Assembly (NCBI GenBank): GCA_023264975.1
Contig: JAHFUS010000021.1
Coordinates: 1-53,545 of the forward strand
DNA: 53,545 bases
Reading direction: 5' to 3'
Source of the DNA: Actinomycetes bacterium
GTDB lineage: Bacteria; Actinomycetota; Acidimicrobiia; Acidimicrobiales; GCA-2861595
The position numbers and the translations under genes were made by a program. Shown piece by piece: positions 1-7,755 of the stretch. How positions within the stretch are numbered: the first letter of the stretch is position 1; each line of letters begins with the position of its first letter. A model generated the notes under the pieces. The model ran no database searches and was not told the origin of the DNA. It worked only from the letters and a program-made list of their open reading frames with translations.

Positions 1-3
1 AGT

Positions 4-67
4 GCCCTCCTGGATGGGTCGCTGCTGTTCTCGACAAACGCAGTTTCCCTTGCCAGGAGGGCCTTTT
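4..67 (+). terminator. Terminator-like inverted repeat at left edge
   Basis: Ten-base arms GCCCTCCTGG (4-13) and CCAGGAGGGC (53-62) are perfectly complementary, and the right arm is followed by CTTTTC. The 39-base loop can form a small inner stem (CTGC/GCAG). The likely role is ending a transcript that enters from the left. The end of a structured small RNA is an alternative. Confidence 0.4.
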
Positions 68-160
68 CGGGGATGCGCGCCGGTCAGCTCAGATGGCTAC
101 GTGAATGATCGGGGCTAACGGCCGTCACCTGCTCCTGGCCGCCTGCCCTACCGCCGGAGC

Positions 161-1342
161 GTGAACACCGCATACTTCAGCAGCCACCTAGCGGCCGGCA
201 CCGAGCCAGTGGGGATACACCGCTCGGCCCCCGGCGTGGACCACGCTGTGGCAGTGGCCCCGTCCGCTCCCTACGCCGTCACCGTCGAGCGGTTCCTCCA
301 GCGCCTCAGCAATGAGGGGCGCTCCGCCCGCACGCTCGCCGCCTACCGCTACGACCTCGACGACACCATGGTCGACGTCGCCATCGGCGCCCGCCTCCTG
401 GCCGACCGTCCCACCCTCGGCCGCCTCGAAGCCGTCGATCGCGAGGCTCAGGTGCTGACGGCCTTCGAGCGCCTCGACGTGGCGACCGTCACCCTCGACG
501 ACCTCGACGGTGCGCTGGCCGAGTTCCGCACCAGGCCCGACCCTCGCTTCGCCCGTCACCCAGAACGCTCCCCCGAGGAGCGCTCCCCCGCCACGGTGGC
601 CCGGCGCACGGCCGCCCTGCGGTCGTTCTTCGCCTGGTGTTACCGCACACAGCGGGTGGCCGCTGACCCCGCCGCCCTGCTGAAACCGCCCAAGAAGCGC
701 AAGCGCATGCCGCGCGCGATCGATAAGGCGACGGCGAGCCGGGCTCTGGCCGAGGCGGGCCAGGCGTCGGGCTGGCCCGAGCGCGACCTGCTGATCATGG
801 CCCTGGCGCTGGCCTGTGGGCTGCGCCTCGACGAGATCGCCCGGCTACGGGTCGACGACGTGCAGGGCGACCCACCAGAGGGCGTCATCGTGCGGGGCAA
901 AGGCGACAAGGAGCGCCGCCTCGGCCTCCCTCCGGTGGTGCAGCAGGCCCTGGTCGACTACCTCCCGACGCGGGCCGAGCGATTGGCCGCCCTGGGCCTG
1001 GATGCGACGACCGTGGTGGCGTCGAGCCGGGCCCGCCCCATCCGGGCCCGATCGGGCGAGGTGGTGGGCACCACCGTGGAAGCCAGCCGGGACACGGTGA
1101 TCTACGTGGTGGACCGGGTGCTGCGGCACCTGGGCGCCCGGCGCGACGGGGTGCGCGTGCACGCCCTCCGCCACACCTTCGCCACCCTCGGGTTGCGCGA
1201 GGGCGCGTTCAGCCTGCGCCAGCTCCAGGTGGCCCTGGGCCATGCCAGCCTGGCCACCACCCAGATCTACACCGAGGTGGCCGACGAGGAGATCGCGGCC
1301 GCCATGCGCCTTCACCCCCTGGGCGGCGGGCCGCGCCGCTGA
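161..1342 (+). CDS. Tyrosine recombinase / XerC-XerD-like integrase
   Basis: A 393-residue tyrosine recombinase that cuts and rejoins DNA through a 3'-phosphotyrosine. Residues about 35-180 form a SAM-like core-binding domain, larger than in XerC. The catalytic domain follows with the full residue set: R222 (GLRLDEIARL), K250 (GKGDKER), H334 and R337 (HALRH), H361 (LGHAS) and Y370 (QIYTEV). The GTG start has GGAG only one base upstream, so the true start may lie further in. It stands alone, is followed by a hairpin, and has no excisionase or phage gene beside it. It could be a housekeeping Xer enzyme or an orphan integrase. Family certain, role uncertain. Confidence 0.88.
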   Translation: MNTAYFSSHLAAGTEPVGIHRSAPGVDHAVAVAPSAPYAVTVERFLQRLSNEGRSARTLAAYRYDLDDTMVDVAIGARLLADRPTLGRLEAVDREAQVLTAFERLDVATVTLDDLDGALAEFRTRPDPRFARHPERSPEERSPATVARRTAALRSFFAWCYRTQRVAADPAALLKPPKKRKRMPRAIDKATASRALAEAGQASGWPERDLLIMALALACGLRLDEIARLRVDDVQGDPPEGVIVRGKGDKERRLGLPPVVQQALVDYLPTRAERLAALGLDATTVVASSRARPIRARSGEVVGTTVEASRDTVIYVVDRVLRHLGARRDGVRVHALRHTFATLGLREGAFSLRQLQVALGHASLATTQIYTEVADEEIAAAMRLHPLGGGPRR

Positions 1343-1357
1343 GCGGGCCGCCGCCCA

Positions 1358-1404
1358 TTCTCGGTAAGGGAAACGACCCACACGGTCGTTTCCCTTACCG
1401 AGAA
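1358..1404. terminator. Perfect 21-bp inverted repeat with 5-nt loop
   Basis: The left arm 1358-1378 (ending GGGAAACGACC) is exactly complementary to 1384-1404, around the loop CACAC. It sits 15 bp after the recombinase stop and before the next plus-strand gene. There is no T-tract on either side. It is most simply a hairpin terminator. Its layout (long A/T-containing arms, 5-base loop) resembles the repeated palindromes at 2632 and 26602, but the sequence differs. Confidence 0.6.
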
Positions 1405-1464
1405 TCCTCCTCGCCGGTCCGCATGCGCACCCCGCCGCCGGCCGCTCGGTGGTAGGCCATCTGG

Positions 1465-2625
1465 ATGGACCGGCCGCTGCGCTTCGGCGTCTTCCTCGCA
1501 CCCTTCCACGCCGCAGGCCAGAACCCCACCCTGGCCCTCCAGCGCGACCTCGACCTGATCGAGCACCTCGACCGACTCGGCTACGACGAGGCCTGGGTGG
1601 GCGAGCACCACTCGGCCGGTTGGGAGCTGATCGCGTCGCCCGAGGTATTCCTGGCCGCCGCCGCCGGCCGCACCAGCCGTATCTCCCTCGGCACCGGGGT
1701 CAGCTCGCTCCCGTACCACCACCCTTTCCTCCTGGCCGACCGCATGGTGCTGCTCGACCACCTCACCCGGGGTCGGGTCAAGTTCGGCGTCGGTCCGGGC
1801 GCCCTGCCGTCCGACGCCTTCATGCTCGGAATCGCCCCCGAACGCCAACGGGAGATGATGGAGGAGTCGCTCGAGGCGATCCTGGCGCTGCTCATGTGCG
1901 ACGAGCCGGTGAGCCGCACGACCGACTGGTTCACCCTGCGCGATGCCCGGCTCCAGCTCCGCCCCTACCAGCAGCCGTGCTTCGAGGTGGCTGTGGCGGC
2001 CCAGATCTCCCCCGCCGGCCCCCGGGCGGCCGGGCGCTTCGGCGCCGGCCTCCTGTCCATCGGCGCCACCAGCCTGGGCGGCTTCGACGCCCTCGGCTCC
2101 CACTGGCAGGTGGCCGAGGAGCGGGCCGCCCGGTTCGGCCAGACCATGGACCGCAGCCGGTGGCGCTTGGTCGGTCCGATGCACGTGGCCGAGACCGAGG
2201 CACAGGCGCGGGCCGACGTGGAACACGGGCTGGCCGACTGGGCCCGCTACTTCCGCGAGGTCGCCGCCCTCCAGCTGGCGCCCGCCACCGACGACGCCGG
2301 CGAGCTGGCCGACGCCATGAACGCCAGTGGCTTCGCCGTCATCGGGACGCCCGACATGGCGGCCGCCCAGATCGAGCGCCTGGCCGAGCATTCCGGCGGC
2401 TTCGGCGCCTACCTCGTCATGGCCCACGAATGGGCCGACCCAGCCGCCACCCGCCGCTCCTACGAGCTCATCGCCCGGGAGGTGTTCCCCCGCTTCCAGG
2501 GCACGGCTACCCGCGCCGTCGCCTCCCGGGACTGGGCGGCCGAGCACCGGCCCGAGTTCATGGGCGCCGCCGGCGCGGCGGTGATGAAGGCGGTCCAGGA
2601 CCACCACGCCGAGGGCGACGCCTGA
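1465..2625 (+). CDS. LLM-class flavin-dependent oxidoreductase (luciferase-like)
   Basis: A 386-residue protein of the bacterial luciferase-like monooxygenase superfamily. Members use reduced FMN or F420 to oxidise, or in the F420 case reduce, organic substrates. Recognisable are the N-terminal strand FGVFLAPFH, the DEAWVGEHH segment, the TGVSSLPYHHPFLLADRMVLLDHL region and the GRVKFGVGPGALPSDAFMLG loop near the flavin. Length is normal for the family. The ATG at 1465 puts the first barrel strand right at the N terminus. The gene faces gcvPB convergently across a 46-bp palindrome. Substrate and cofactor cannot be decided from sequence. Confidence 0.9.
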   Translation: MDRPLRFGVFLAPFHAAGQNPTLALQRDLDLIEHLDRLGYDEAWVGEHHSAGWELIASPEVFLAAAAGRTSRISLGTGVSSLPYHHPFLLADRMVLLDHLTRGRVKFGVGPGALPSDAFMLGIAPERQREMMEESLEAILALLMCDEPVSRTTDWFTLRDARLQLRPYQQPCFEVAVAAQISPAGPRAAGRFGAGLLSIGATSLGGFDALGSHWQVAEERAARFGQTMDRSRWRLVGPMHVAETEAQARADVEHGLADWARYFREVAALQLAPATDDAGELADAMNASGFAVIGTPDMAAAQIERLAEHSGGFGAYLVMAHEWADPAATRRSYELIAREVFPRFQGTATRAVASRDWAAEHRPEFMGAAGAAVMKAVQDHHAEGDA

Positions 2626-2631
2626 CCTGCC

Positions 2632-2677
2632 CGCTTTCGAGTAAATAGGGTGTCAAAACGACACCCTATTTACTCGG
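2632..2677. repeat. Dispersed palindromic element, copy 1 (bidirectional terminator?)
   Basis: Arms CGAGTAAATAGGGTGTC (2638-2654) and the exact complement at 2660-2676 flank the loop AAAAC. The whole 46 bp, including flanking bases outside the arms, recurs at 26602-26647 with a single loop difference. It lies between convergent genes. The gcvPB stop codon TAA (2672-2670 on the minus strand) is part of the right arm. It is A/T-rich against a very GC-rich background. It may act as a terminator for both genes, but the sequence identity between loci suggests a copied element. Confidence 0.85.
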
Positions 2678-4184
2678 AAGTGCGTGGTTCGGGCCGGGCG
2701 TCCCAGGTGGGGATGAGGTGACGGGCGGCGCGGGCCTCGTCGACCCGGCCCACCGGCGTGGAGCGAGGGGCGGCTGAGGCGCCCTCGGGGTCGGCGGCGA
2801 TGCGCTCGAGCGCCTGGGCCAGGGCCTCCATGGTCTGGGGGCTTTCGGTCTCGGTGGGCTCGATCATCAGGGCCTCCTCCACGATGAGGGGGAAGTACAC
2901 CGTGGGGGCGTGGAAGCCCTCCTCGAGGAGGCGCTTGGCCACGTCGACCGCCTTCAGGCCGGCGGTGCGCTTGAGGGACGCGGCGGAGGCCACGAACTCG
3001 TGCATGCCGGGCCGGTCGTAGGGCATGTCGTAGCTGCCCCGCAGCCGCTGCCGGAGCCAGTTGGCGTTGAGCACCGCCGCCTCCGCCACCTTGCGCAGCC
3101 CGTCGCCGCCGTTGGCGAGGATGTACGAGTAGGCCCGGGCGAGCGCGAGCGCGTTGCCGTGCCACGAGTGGACCCGCCCGATCGACCTGGCCGGCGTGAA
3201 CCACTCCCACGCGCCGTCGTCGCCCACGATCGGGAGCGGGCCTGGCAGGTAGGGCGCCAGCCGCTCCGATACGGCCACCGGGCCGGCGCCGGGCCCGCCC
3301 CCGCCGTGGGGTACGGCGAATGTCTTGTGCAGGTTCATGTGCACGATGTCGAAGCCCATGTCGCCCGGGCGGGTGACACCGAGGATGGCGTTGAGGTTGG
3401 CGCCGTCGTAGTACAGGAGGCCGCCCACCTCGTGGACGGCGGCGGCGATCTCGGCGATGTCCTCCTCGAACAGGCCGAGGGTGTTGGGATTGGTGAGCAT
3501 GATGCCGGCCACGTCGTCGTCGAGGCGCTCGCGAAGGGCGGCGACGTCGACGCAACCCCTCGCGTCCGACGGCACGGTGACGGTCGTGTAGCCGCCGAGG
3601 GTGACCGACGCCGGGTTGGTGCCGTGGGCCGAGTCGGGGATGATCACCTTGGTGCGCTGGCGCCCCTGGTCGCGGTGCCAGGCGCGCATGAGCAGCAGGC
3701 CGGTCAGCTCACCCGCTGCGCCCGCCGGCGGCTGAAGCGTGGCGGCATGCATGCCCGTGATGGCGCACAGGCGGGCGGCCAGATCGGCCAGCAGCTCCAT
3801 CCAGCCCTGGGTGAGGGCGGCCGGCGCAGAGGGGTGGGCGCCGGCCAGGCCAGCCAGGCCGGCGGCGTCGTCGCACAGCTTGGGGTTGTACTTCATGGTG
3901 CACGACCCGAGCGGGTAGGCCCCGAGGTCGACCGAGTACTGGCGGGCGCTGAGCCGGGTGACGTGGCCCACCAGGTCTCGCTCCGACACCTCGGGCAGTG
4001 CCAGCGGCTCGGGCCGCAGGTGGTCTGCCGGCACCAGCTCCTCCGCCGTCCACTCGGGCACGCCGGTGGTACGGAACGACCATGCCGACCGACCCGGCGA
4101 CGACAGCTCGAAGACCGTGGGCTCCTCGGCTCGCCCCATGATCGGGGCGGAGAGGGCGCGCCCGCCGGGGGCGCCCCCCGTCAC
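2670..4184 (-). CDS. gcvPB: Glycine dehydrogenase (decarboxylating) subunit 2
   Basis: The PLP-bearing half of the split P-protein of the glycine cleavage system. Together with GcvPA it decarboxylates glycine and passes the aminomethyl group to lipoyl-GcvH. The PLP lysine lies in HMNLHKTFAVPHGGGGPG, and the family signature LGSCTMKYNPKLC is near the N terminus. I chose the GTG at 4184 (504 residues) because GGGAGG lies about 7 bases upstream and 25 bases separate it from gcvPA. The frame stays open upstream inside gcvPA, and an ATG at 4139 lacks a ribosome site. The C-terminal Glu and stop come from the palindromic element at 2632-2677. Confidence 0.93.
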   Translation of the reverse strand: MTGGAPGGRALSAPIMGRAEEPTVFELSSPGRSAWSFRTTGVPEWTAEELVPADHLRPEPLALPEVSERDLVGHVTRLSARQYSVDLGAYPLGSCTMKYNPKLCDDAAGLAGLAGAHPSAPAALTQGWMELLADLAARLCAITGMHAATLQPPAGAAGELTGLLLMRAWHRDQGRQRTKVIIPDSAHGTNPASVTLGGYTTVTVPSDARGCVDVAALRERLDDDVAGIMLTNPNTLGLFEEDIAEIAAAVHEVGGLLYYDGANLNAILGVTRPGDMGFDIVHMNLHKTFAVPHGGGGPGAGPVAVSERLAPYLPGPLPIVGDDGAWEWFTPARSIGRVHSWHGNALALARAYSYILANGGDGLRKVAEAAVLNANWLRQRLRGSYDMPYDRPGMHEFVASAASLKRTAGLKAVDVAKRLLEEGFHAPTVYFPLIVEEALMIEPTETESPQTMEALAQALERIAADPEGASAAPRSTPVGRVDEARAARHLIPTWDARPEPRTSE

Positions 4185-4209
4185 AGCGCCTCCCGATCGG
4201 GGATTGGGG

Positions 4210-5532
4210 TCATCGGACCACCTTCTCGAAGGCAGCGGCGTACTGGTCGATCTCGGCCCGGGTGCGGCGCTCGGTGACGGCCACCAGCAGGCCCCCACCG
4301 AACTCGTCGGACAGGGCGACGCCGGCCAGGAACCCTTCGTCGGCCATGCGCTCCACGACGGTCGCGGCGGGCACCGGCGTGCGCACGGCGAACTCGCGGA
4401 GCGTCGGCGCCCCGACCAGGGGGGCGACTCCGTCGATGCCCAGGAGGGCGTGACGGGTGTAGCGGGTGCCGCGGGCGCACCGCAGCGCCAGCTCGCGCAG
4501 ACCGCCGGTGCCGAGCCACGACAGCTGGATGGCGCACGCCACCGCGATCAGGGTCTGGTTGGTGCACACGTTCGACGACGCCTTCTCCCGGCGGATGTCC
4601 TGCTCACGGGTGCGCAGGGTGGTGACGTAGGCCGTGCGCCCCTCCACATCGACCGTCTCCCCCACCAGCCGGCCGGGAAGCCGGCGGATGTGGGACATCC
4701 GGCAGGCGAACAGGCCGAGCAACGGGCCGCCGAACGACATCGGCGTGCCGAAGGGCTGCCCCTCCCCCACCACCACGTCGGCGCCGAACGACCCCGGAGA
4801 CCGGAGCAGACCGGTGGACACCGGGTCGGACACCACCACCAGCAGCGCTCCCGCCCGGTCGGCCGCCCGGCGGGCTTCGCCCAGGTCCTCCAGGCAGCCC
4901 AGGTAGTTCGGGTACTGCACGACCACCGCCCCGACCTGGCCGTCGGCCGGCCAGGCGGTCACGCCGTCGACCAGTGCCACGTCGACGAGCTCGTGACCCG
5001 TCCCGGCCGAGAAGGTCTCCAGCACCGAGCGCCAGCTCGGGTTCACGCCCCGGCTGAGCCAGACGGTGGAGCGCCCGCTGGCCGCCACCGCCAGGTTCAC
5101 GCCCTCCACCAGGGCGCTGGCGCCGTCGTACAGCGAGGCGTTGGCCACCTCCAAGCCGGCCAGGCGGGCCACCATCGTCTGGTACTCGAACAGCATCTGG
5201 AGAACGCCCTGGGCCACCTCGGGCTGGTAAGGCGTGTAGGCGGTGACGAACTCGGACCGGAAGGTGAGCGAGCGGGTCGCAGCGGGCACCTCGTGGTCGT
5301 AGACGCCGCCGCCGGCGAAGCACACCAGCTGGGGGAACACGGCATTGACCGCCGCCAGCCTCCCCATCTCCGCCGCCACGTCGGGCTCCGACAGGCCTGG
5401 CGCCATGGCGAGGCCGCCGGCCAGCCGCAGCGCCTCGGGAACGGTGGCGAACAGGTCCTCGGTGGAGGACAGCCCGAGGAAGGCGAGCATCTCGGCGATC
5501 TCGGCGTCGGTGTGGGGGACGAAGTGGCCCAC
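4210..5532 (-). CDS. gcvPA: Glycine dehydrogenase (decarboxylating) subunit 1
   Basis: The 440-residue N-terminal half of the glycine decarboxylase P-protein, acting as a complex with GcvPB. Typical features are the N-terminal PHTDAEIAEML, the segment PYQPEVAQGVLQMLFEYQTM, and PFGTPMSFGGPLLGLFAC. Start is GTG at 5532, three bases after the gcvT stop, so translation is probably coupled. Mycobacteria and most streptomycetes carry a single fused GcvP of about 940 residues. The two-gene form here is usual in Firmicutes and thermophiles. Confidence 0.94.
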   Translation of the reverse strand: MGHFVPHTDAEIAEMLAFLGLSSTEDLFATVPEALRLAGGLAMAPGLSEPDVAAEMGRLAAVNAVFPQLVCFAGGGVYDHEVPAATRSLTFRSEFVTAYTPYQPEVAQGVLQMLFEYQTMVARLAGLEVANASLYDGASALVEGVNLAVAASGRSTVWLSRGVNPSWRSVLETFSAGTGHELVDVALVDGVTAWPADGQVGAVVVQYPNYLGCLEDLGEARRAADRAGALLVVVSDPVSTGLLRSPGSFGADVVVGEGQPFGTPMSFGGPLLGLFACRMSHIRRLPGRLVGETVDVEGRTAYVTTLRTREQDIRREKASSNVCTNQTLIAVACAIQLSWLGTGGLRELALRCARGTRYTRHALLGIDGVAPLVGAPTLREFAVRTPVPAATVVERMADEGFLAGVALSDEFGGGLLVAVTERRTRAEIDQYAAAFEKVVR

Positions 5533-5535
5533 CGG

Positions 5536-6603
5536 CTACGACTTCTTCCCGCTGCCGGCGAAGGGCGGCTTCACGACCCGGGCGGGCACGAGGTTCCCCC
5601 GGATCTCGACCGTCACCTCGGCGCTCACTTCGACCGCCGGCGGCAGGAAGGCGAGGGCGATGCCCTGGCCCAGCATGGGCGAGAAGTTGCCGCTGGTGAC
5701 CTCGCCGACCGGCTTGGCGTCGACCACCACGGTGCAGCCCTGGCGGGGTGGCTGGCGGCCCTCGACCAGCAGGCCGCGCAGCCGCCGGGCCGGGCCGCGC
5801 CTCCGTTCCTCCTCCAGCGCCGCCTTGCCCGCGAACGACGGCTTGTCCCATGCCACGACCCAGCCGAGGCCGGCCTGCAACGGGGTGATGCCGGCGCCGA
5901 GCTCGTGGCCGTGGAGCGGCAGACCGGCCTCCAGTCGCAGGGTGTCGCGGGCGCCGAGGCCGGCGGGCGTGATCCCCGATGCGATGACGGCTGCCCAGAA
6001 CGATGGCGCCGCCGCCGCCGGGACGGCGCACTCCACGCCGTCCTCGCCGGTGTACCCGGTGCCCGCAGCCACGCAGGGAACGCCCTCCCAGTCGAACCCG
6101 GCCACGCCGAAGCGGGGCACCTCGGCCGCCTGGGGCGAGGCGATGGACAGCCGCTCGCGGGCGTACGGGCCCTGCACGGCGATGATCGCCCTGTCCGCGG
6201 TGACATCCCGGCCGCCGATGGCCTCCACCACCCGGGAGGTGTTGGACGCGTTCGGCATCACATCGAAGGTTCCGTCGGGCCTCCACCACACGATGATGTC
6301 GTCGAGCACCGAGGCGTCGGGCTCGTCGAGCAGATGGGTGTACTGGGCCCGGCCCGGGCCGATGCGCCCGAGATCGTTGGTGAGCACGCGGTTGAGGTGC
6401 TCGAAAGCGCCCTCGCCCTCCACCCGCACGGTGCCCAGGTGGCTGACGTCGAATGCCACCGCATCCTCCCGGCACGACCGGTGCTCCGCCAGCGTGCCGG
6501 CGGGGTACGACAGCGGCATGTCCCAGCCGCCGAAGCCGACCATCCTGGCGCCGAGGGCGCGATGGGCGGCGTTCAGCGGCGAACGGCGCGGGGGGTCGGC
6601 CAC
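5536..6603 (-). CDS. gcvT: Aminomethyltransferase (glycine cleavage T protein)
   Basis: A 355-residue GcvT. It moves the methylene group from aminomethyl-lipoyl GcvH to tetrahydrofolate, releasing ammonia. The N terminus reads RSPLNAAHRALGARMVGFGGWDMPLSY. Folate-binding and C-terminal barrel signatures (AGTGYTGEDGVE, GARDTLRLEAGLPLHGHEL, KPSFAGKAAL) follow. GTG at 6603 fits the family N terminus but has no clear ribosome site. It heads the gcvT-gcvPA-gcvPB operon. gcvH lies 3.8 kb upstream in the same gene string and no lipoamide dehydrogenase is in the window. Confidence 0.95.
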   Translation of the reverse strand: MADPPRRSPLNAAHRALGARMVGFGGWDMPLSYPAGTLAEHRSCREDAVAFDVSHLGTVRVEGEGAFEHLNRVLTNDLGRIGPGRAQYTHLLDEPDASVLDDIIVWWRPDGTFDVMPNASNTSRVVEAIGGRDVTADRAIIAVQGPYARERLSIASPQAAEVPRFGVAGFDWEGVPCVAAGTGYTGEDGVECAVPAAAAPSFWAAVIASGITPAGLGARDTLRLEAGLPLHGHELGAGITPLQAGLGWVVAWDKPSFAGKAALEEERRRGPARRLRGLLVEGRQPPRQGCTVVVDAKPVGEVTSGNFSPMLGQGIALAFLPPAVEVSAEVTVEIRGNLVPARVVKPPFAGSGKKS

Positions 6604-6697
6604 CGGCCCAGCCTAGGAGGCGCCGGCCTCGCCGAAGATCTGTTCCAGCGGCGCCGGTGGTCCCGGCGCCGCCGTCGCGTCGGCCGGCTCCCGGTGA

Positions 6698-7120
6698 TCA
6701 GTCGCCGAGGGCGAACTCCAAAGGCCGGGGCTCGTGGTCGTCGAGGGGGGTGTCGGCCAGCTGGGAGGGCTCCTCCAGCCCGTACTTCACCAGCAGGTTG
6801 AGGTAGTCCCGCTGGTAGAAGATCTTGACCTTGACGTCCGGGTACTGCTCGCGCAGGCGGCGGATCTTGGCGTTCTTCTTGGTGACGAGCTTCTGGTTGA
6901 GCGTGGTGATCTCGATGTACAGCTCGTAGGCCGGCAGGTAGAAGTCGGGACGGAAGGCCTGCACCGGTTTGCCCACCCGGTCATGGGCGAGGGTGAACTC
7001 CGTGGGCTCGTACTCCCACGTGATCCCGTAGAAGTCGAGCAGCTTGGCGAACTGGCGCTCCGAGTTGTGGGCGAAGCGGACCTGTTCGTGCGGGAGCGGC
7101 TCCCCGTCCTGGGCGCTATC
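6698..7120 (-). CDS. PD-(D/E)XK-like nuclease-family protein, start unclear
   Basis: About 130 residues of convincing conserved protein: an acidic helix (NSERQFAKLLDFYGI), then FRPDFYLP, YIEITT and a basic helix KKNAKIRRLREQYPDV. The order E...PD...ExT...K resembles compact PD-(D/E)XK endonuclease folds, which is inference. The reading frame has no ATG, GTG or TTG between the MerR stop at 7116 and the conserved region, and no ribosome site. It lies one base out of frame with the upstream MerR gene across a GGGGG run (C's at 7120-7124). It may be expressed as a MerR fusion by a +1 frameshift, use a non-standard start, or be split by an indel. The function is unknown. Confidence 0.6.
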   Translation of the reverse strand, partial: DSAQDGEPLPHEQVRFAHNSERQFAKLLDFYGITWEYEPTEFTLAHDRVGKPVQAFRPDFYLPAYELYIEITTLNQKLVTKKNAKIRRLREQYPDVKVKIFYQRDYLNLLVKYGLEEPSQLADTPLDDHEPRPLEFALGD

Positions 7121-7616
7121 CCCCGCTGCCGGACTTGGCCAGGCTGCTGCCGTCGCCCTCTCCTTCCGCGTTGACGACGACCGGCGCCTGCACCTCGTGG
7201 GCGGGCGCCAGGTCGGTGATGGCGGCGTCGAGTTCGCGCACGACGCCGGCCAGGGGCACGATATTGAGCACGCCCTGGCCACCTTTGAGCAGGTCGATGA
7301 TCTCCTCGCCCGACTGGGCCAGCACGGACTGGGACCCGTGCAGGACCAGGTTGGCGGTGGCCACCTCGCCGCCACTGTCGCGCAGCACCTCCAGGGCGCG
7401 CCTGGCCGACCGGAGCGACACGCCGGCGTCGAGCAGGCGCTTGATCACCTTCAGCTCGAGCAGGTCCCGGTAGGAGTACCTGCGCTGCGTACCGCTCCCG
7501 CGCGCCTCGCTGATCGACGGCCGCAGCAGGTCGGTGCGGGCCCAGTAGTCCAGCTGGCGGTAGGTGATCCCCACGATCTTGCAGACCTGCGGACCGCGGA
7601 ACCCATCTTCAGGCAT
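7116..7616 (-). CDS. MerR-family regulator, Rv1830-like
   Basis: A 166-residue DNA-binding protein. The MerR winged helix is at residues about 8-75 (CKIVGITYRQLDYWARTDLL, GSGTQRRYSYRDLLELKVIKRLLDAG), followed by a helical region with SGEEIIDLLKGGQGVLNIVPL. From memory, sequence and position match Rv1830 of M. tuberculosis, which sits beside a DUF151 gene and the Rv1828 (FtsR) MerR gene, as here. Metal-type cysteines are absent. A palindrome just upstream (7655-7679) could be its own operator. The last codons GGG GGA TAG overlap a G5 tract leading into the nuclease-like frame. Confidence 0.88.
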   Translation of the reverse strand: MPEDGFRGPQVCKIVGITYRQLDYWARTDLLRPSISEARGSGTQRRYSYRDLLELKVIKRLLDAGVSLRSARRALEVLRDSGGEVATANLVLHGSQSVLAQSGEEIIDLLKGGQGVLNIVPLAGVVRELDAAITDLAPAHEVQAPVVVNAEGEGDGSSLAKSGSGG

Positions 7617-7654
7617 GGGGGAAGTGCCCTCCTGTGCCGGCTACGCCGGATGGC

Positions 7655-7679
7655 CCACTGTGACCCGGTGTCACAGTGG
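7655..7679. promoter_or_regulatory. Perfect operator-like palindrome upstream of MerR gene
   Basis: Arms CCACTGTGAC (7655-7664) and GTCACAGTGG (7670-7679) flank a 5-base spacer, 38 bp before the MerR start at 7616. It lies between a predicted promoter (7701-7729) and the gene, so a bound regulator would block transcription. The obvious candidate is the MerR protein itself. The core TGTGA-N7-TCACA is one base longer than a CRP site. Confidence 0.5.
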
Positions 7680-7700
7680 CGGAATTACACCGTTGGGACC

Positions 7701-7729
7701 ACGGTACGACGCCCCGGCCGGCCCGTCAA
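7701..7729 (-). promoter_or_regulatory. Predicted sigma-70-type promoter for the MerR gene
   Basis: On the minus strand TTGACG (7729-7724) is followed after 17 bases by TACCGT (7706-7701), which matches the three most conserved -10 positions. The transcript would start near 7694, upstream of the palindrome, and could carry the MerR, nuclease-like and gcv genes. Confidence 0.4.
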
Positions 7730-7755
7730 CGACAGGGGCCGGGCGGACCGGCGGC

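Noticed and set aside
6604-6697. Glycine riboswitch for the gcv operon
   Set aside because: The gap before gcvT is only 94 bp, holds no tandem aptamer features, and nothing similar precedes gcvH.
3958-6801. A 947-codon plus-strand open frame across the gcv genes
   Set aside because: High-GC shadow of gcvPB, gcvPA and gcvT; low-complexity Arg/Gly/His composition and no domain pattern.
7655-7679. CRP/FNR-type binding site
   Set aside because: The TGTGA/TCACA halves are separated by seven bases instead of six, and the location next to a MerR gene suggests a different protein.
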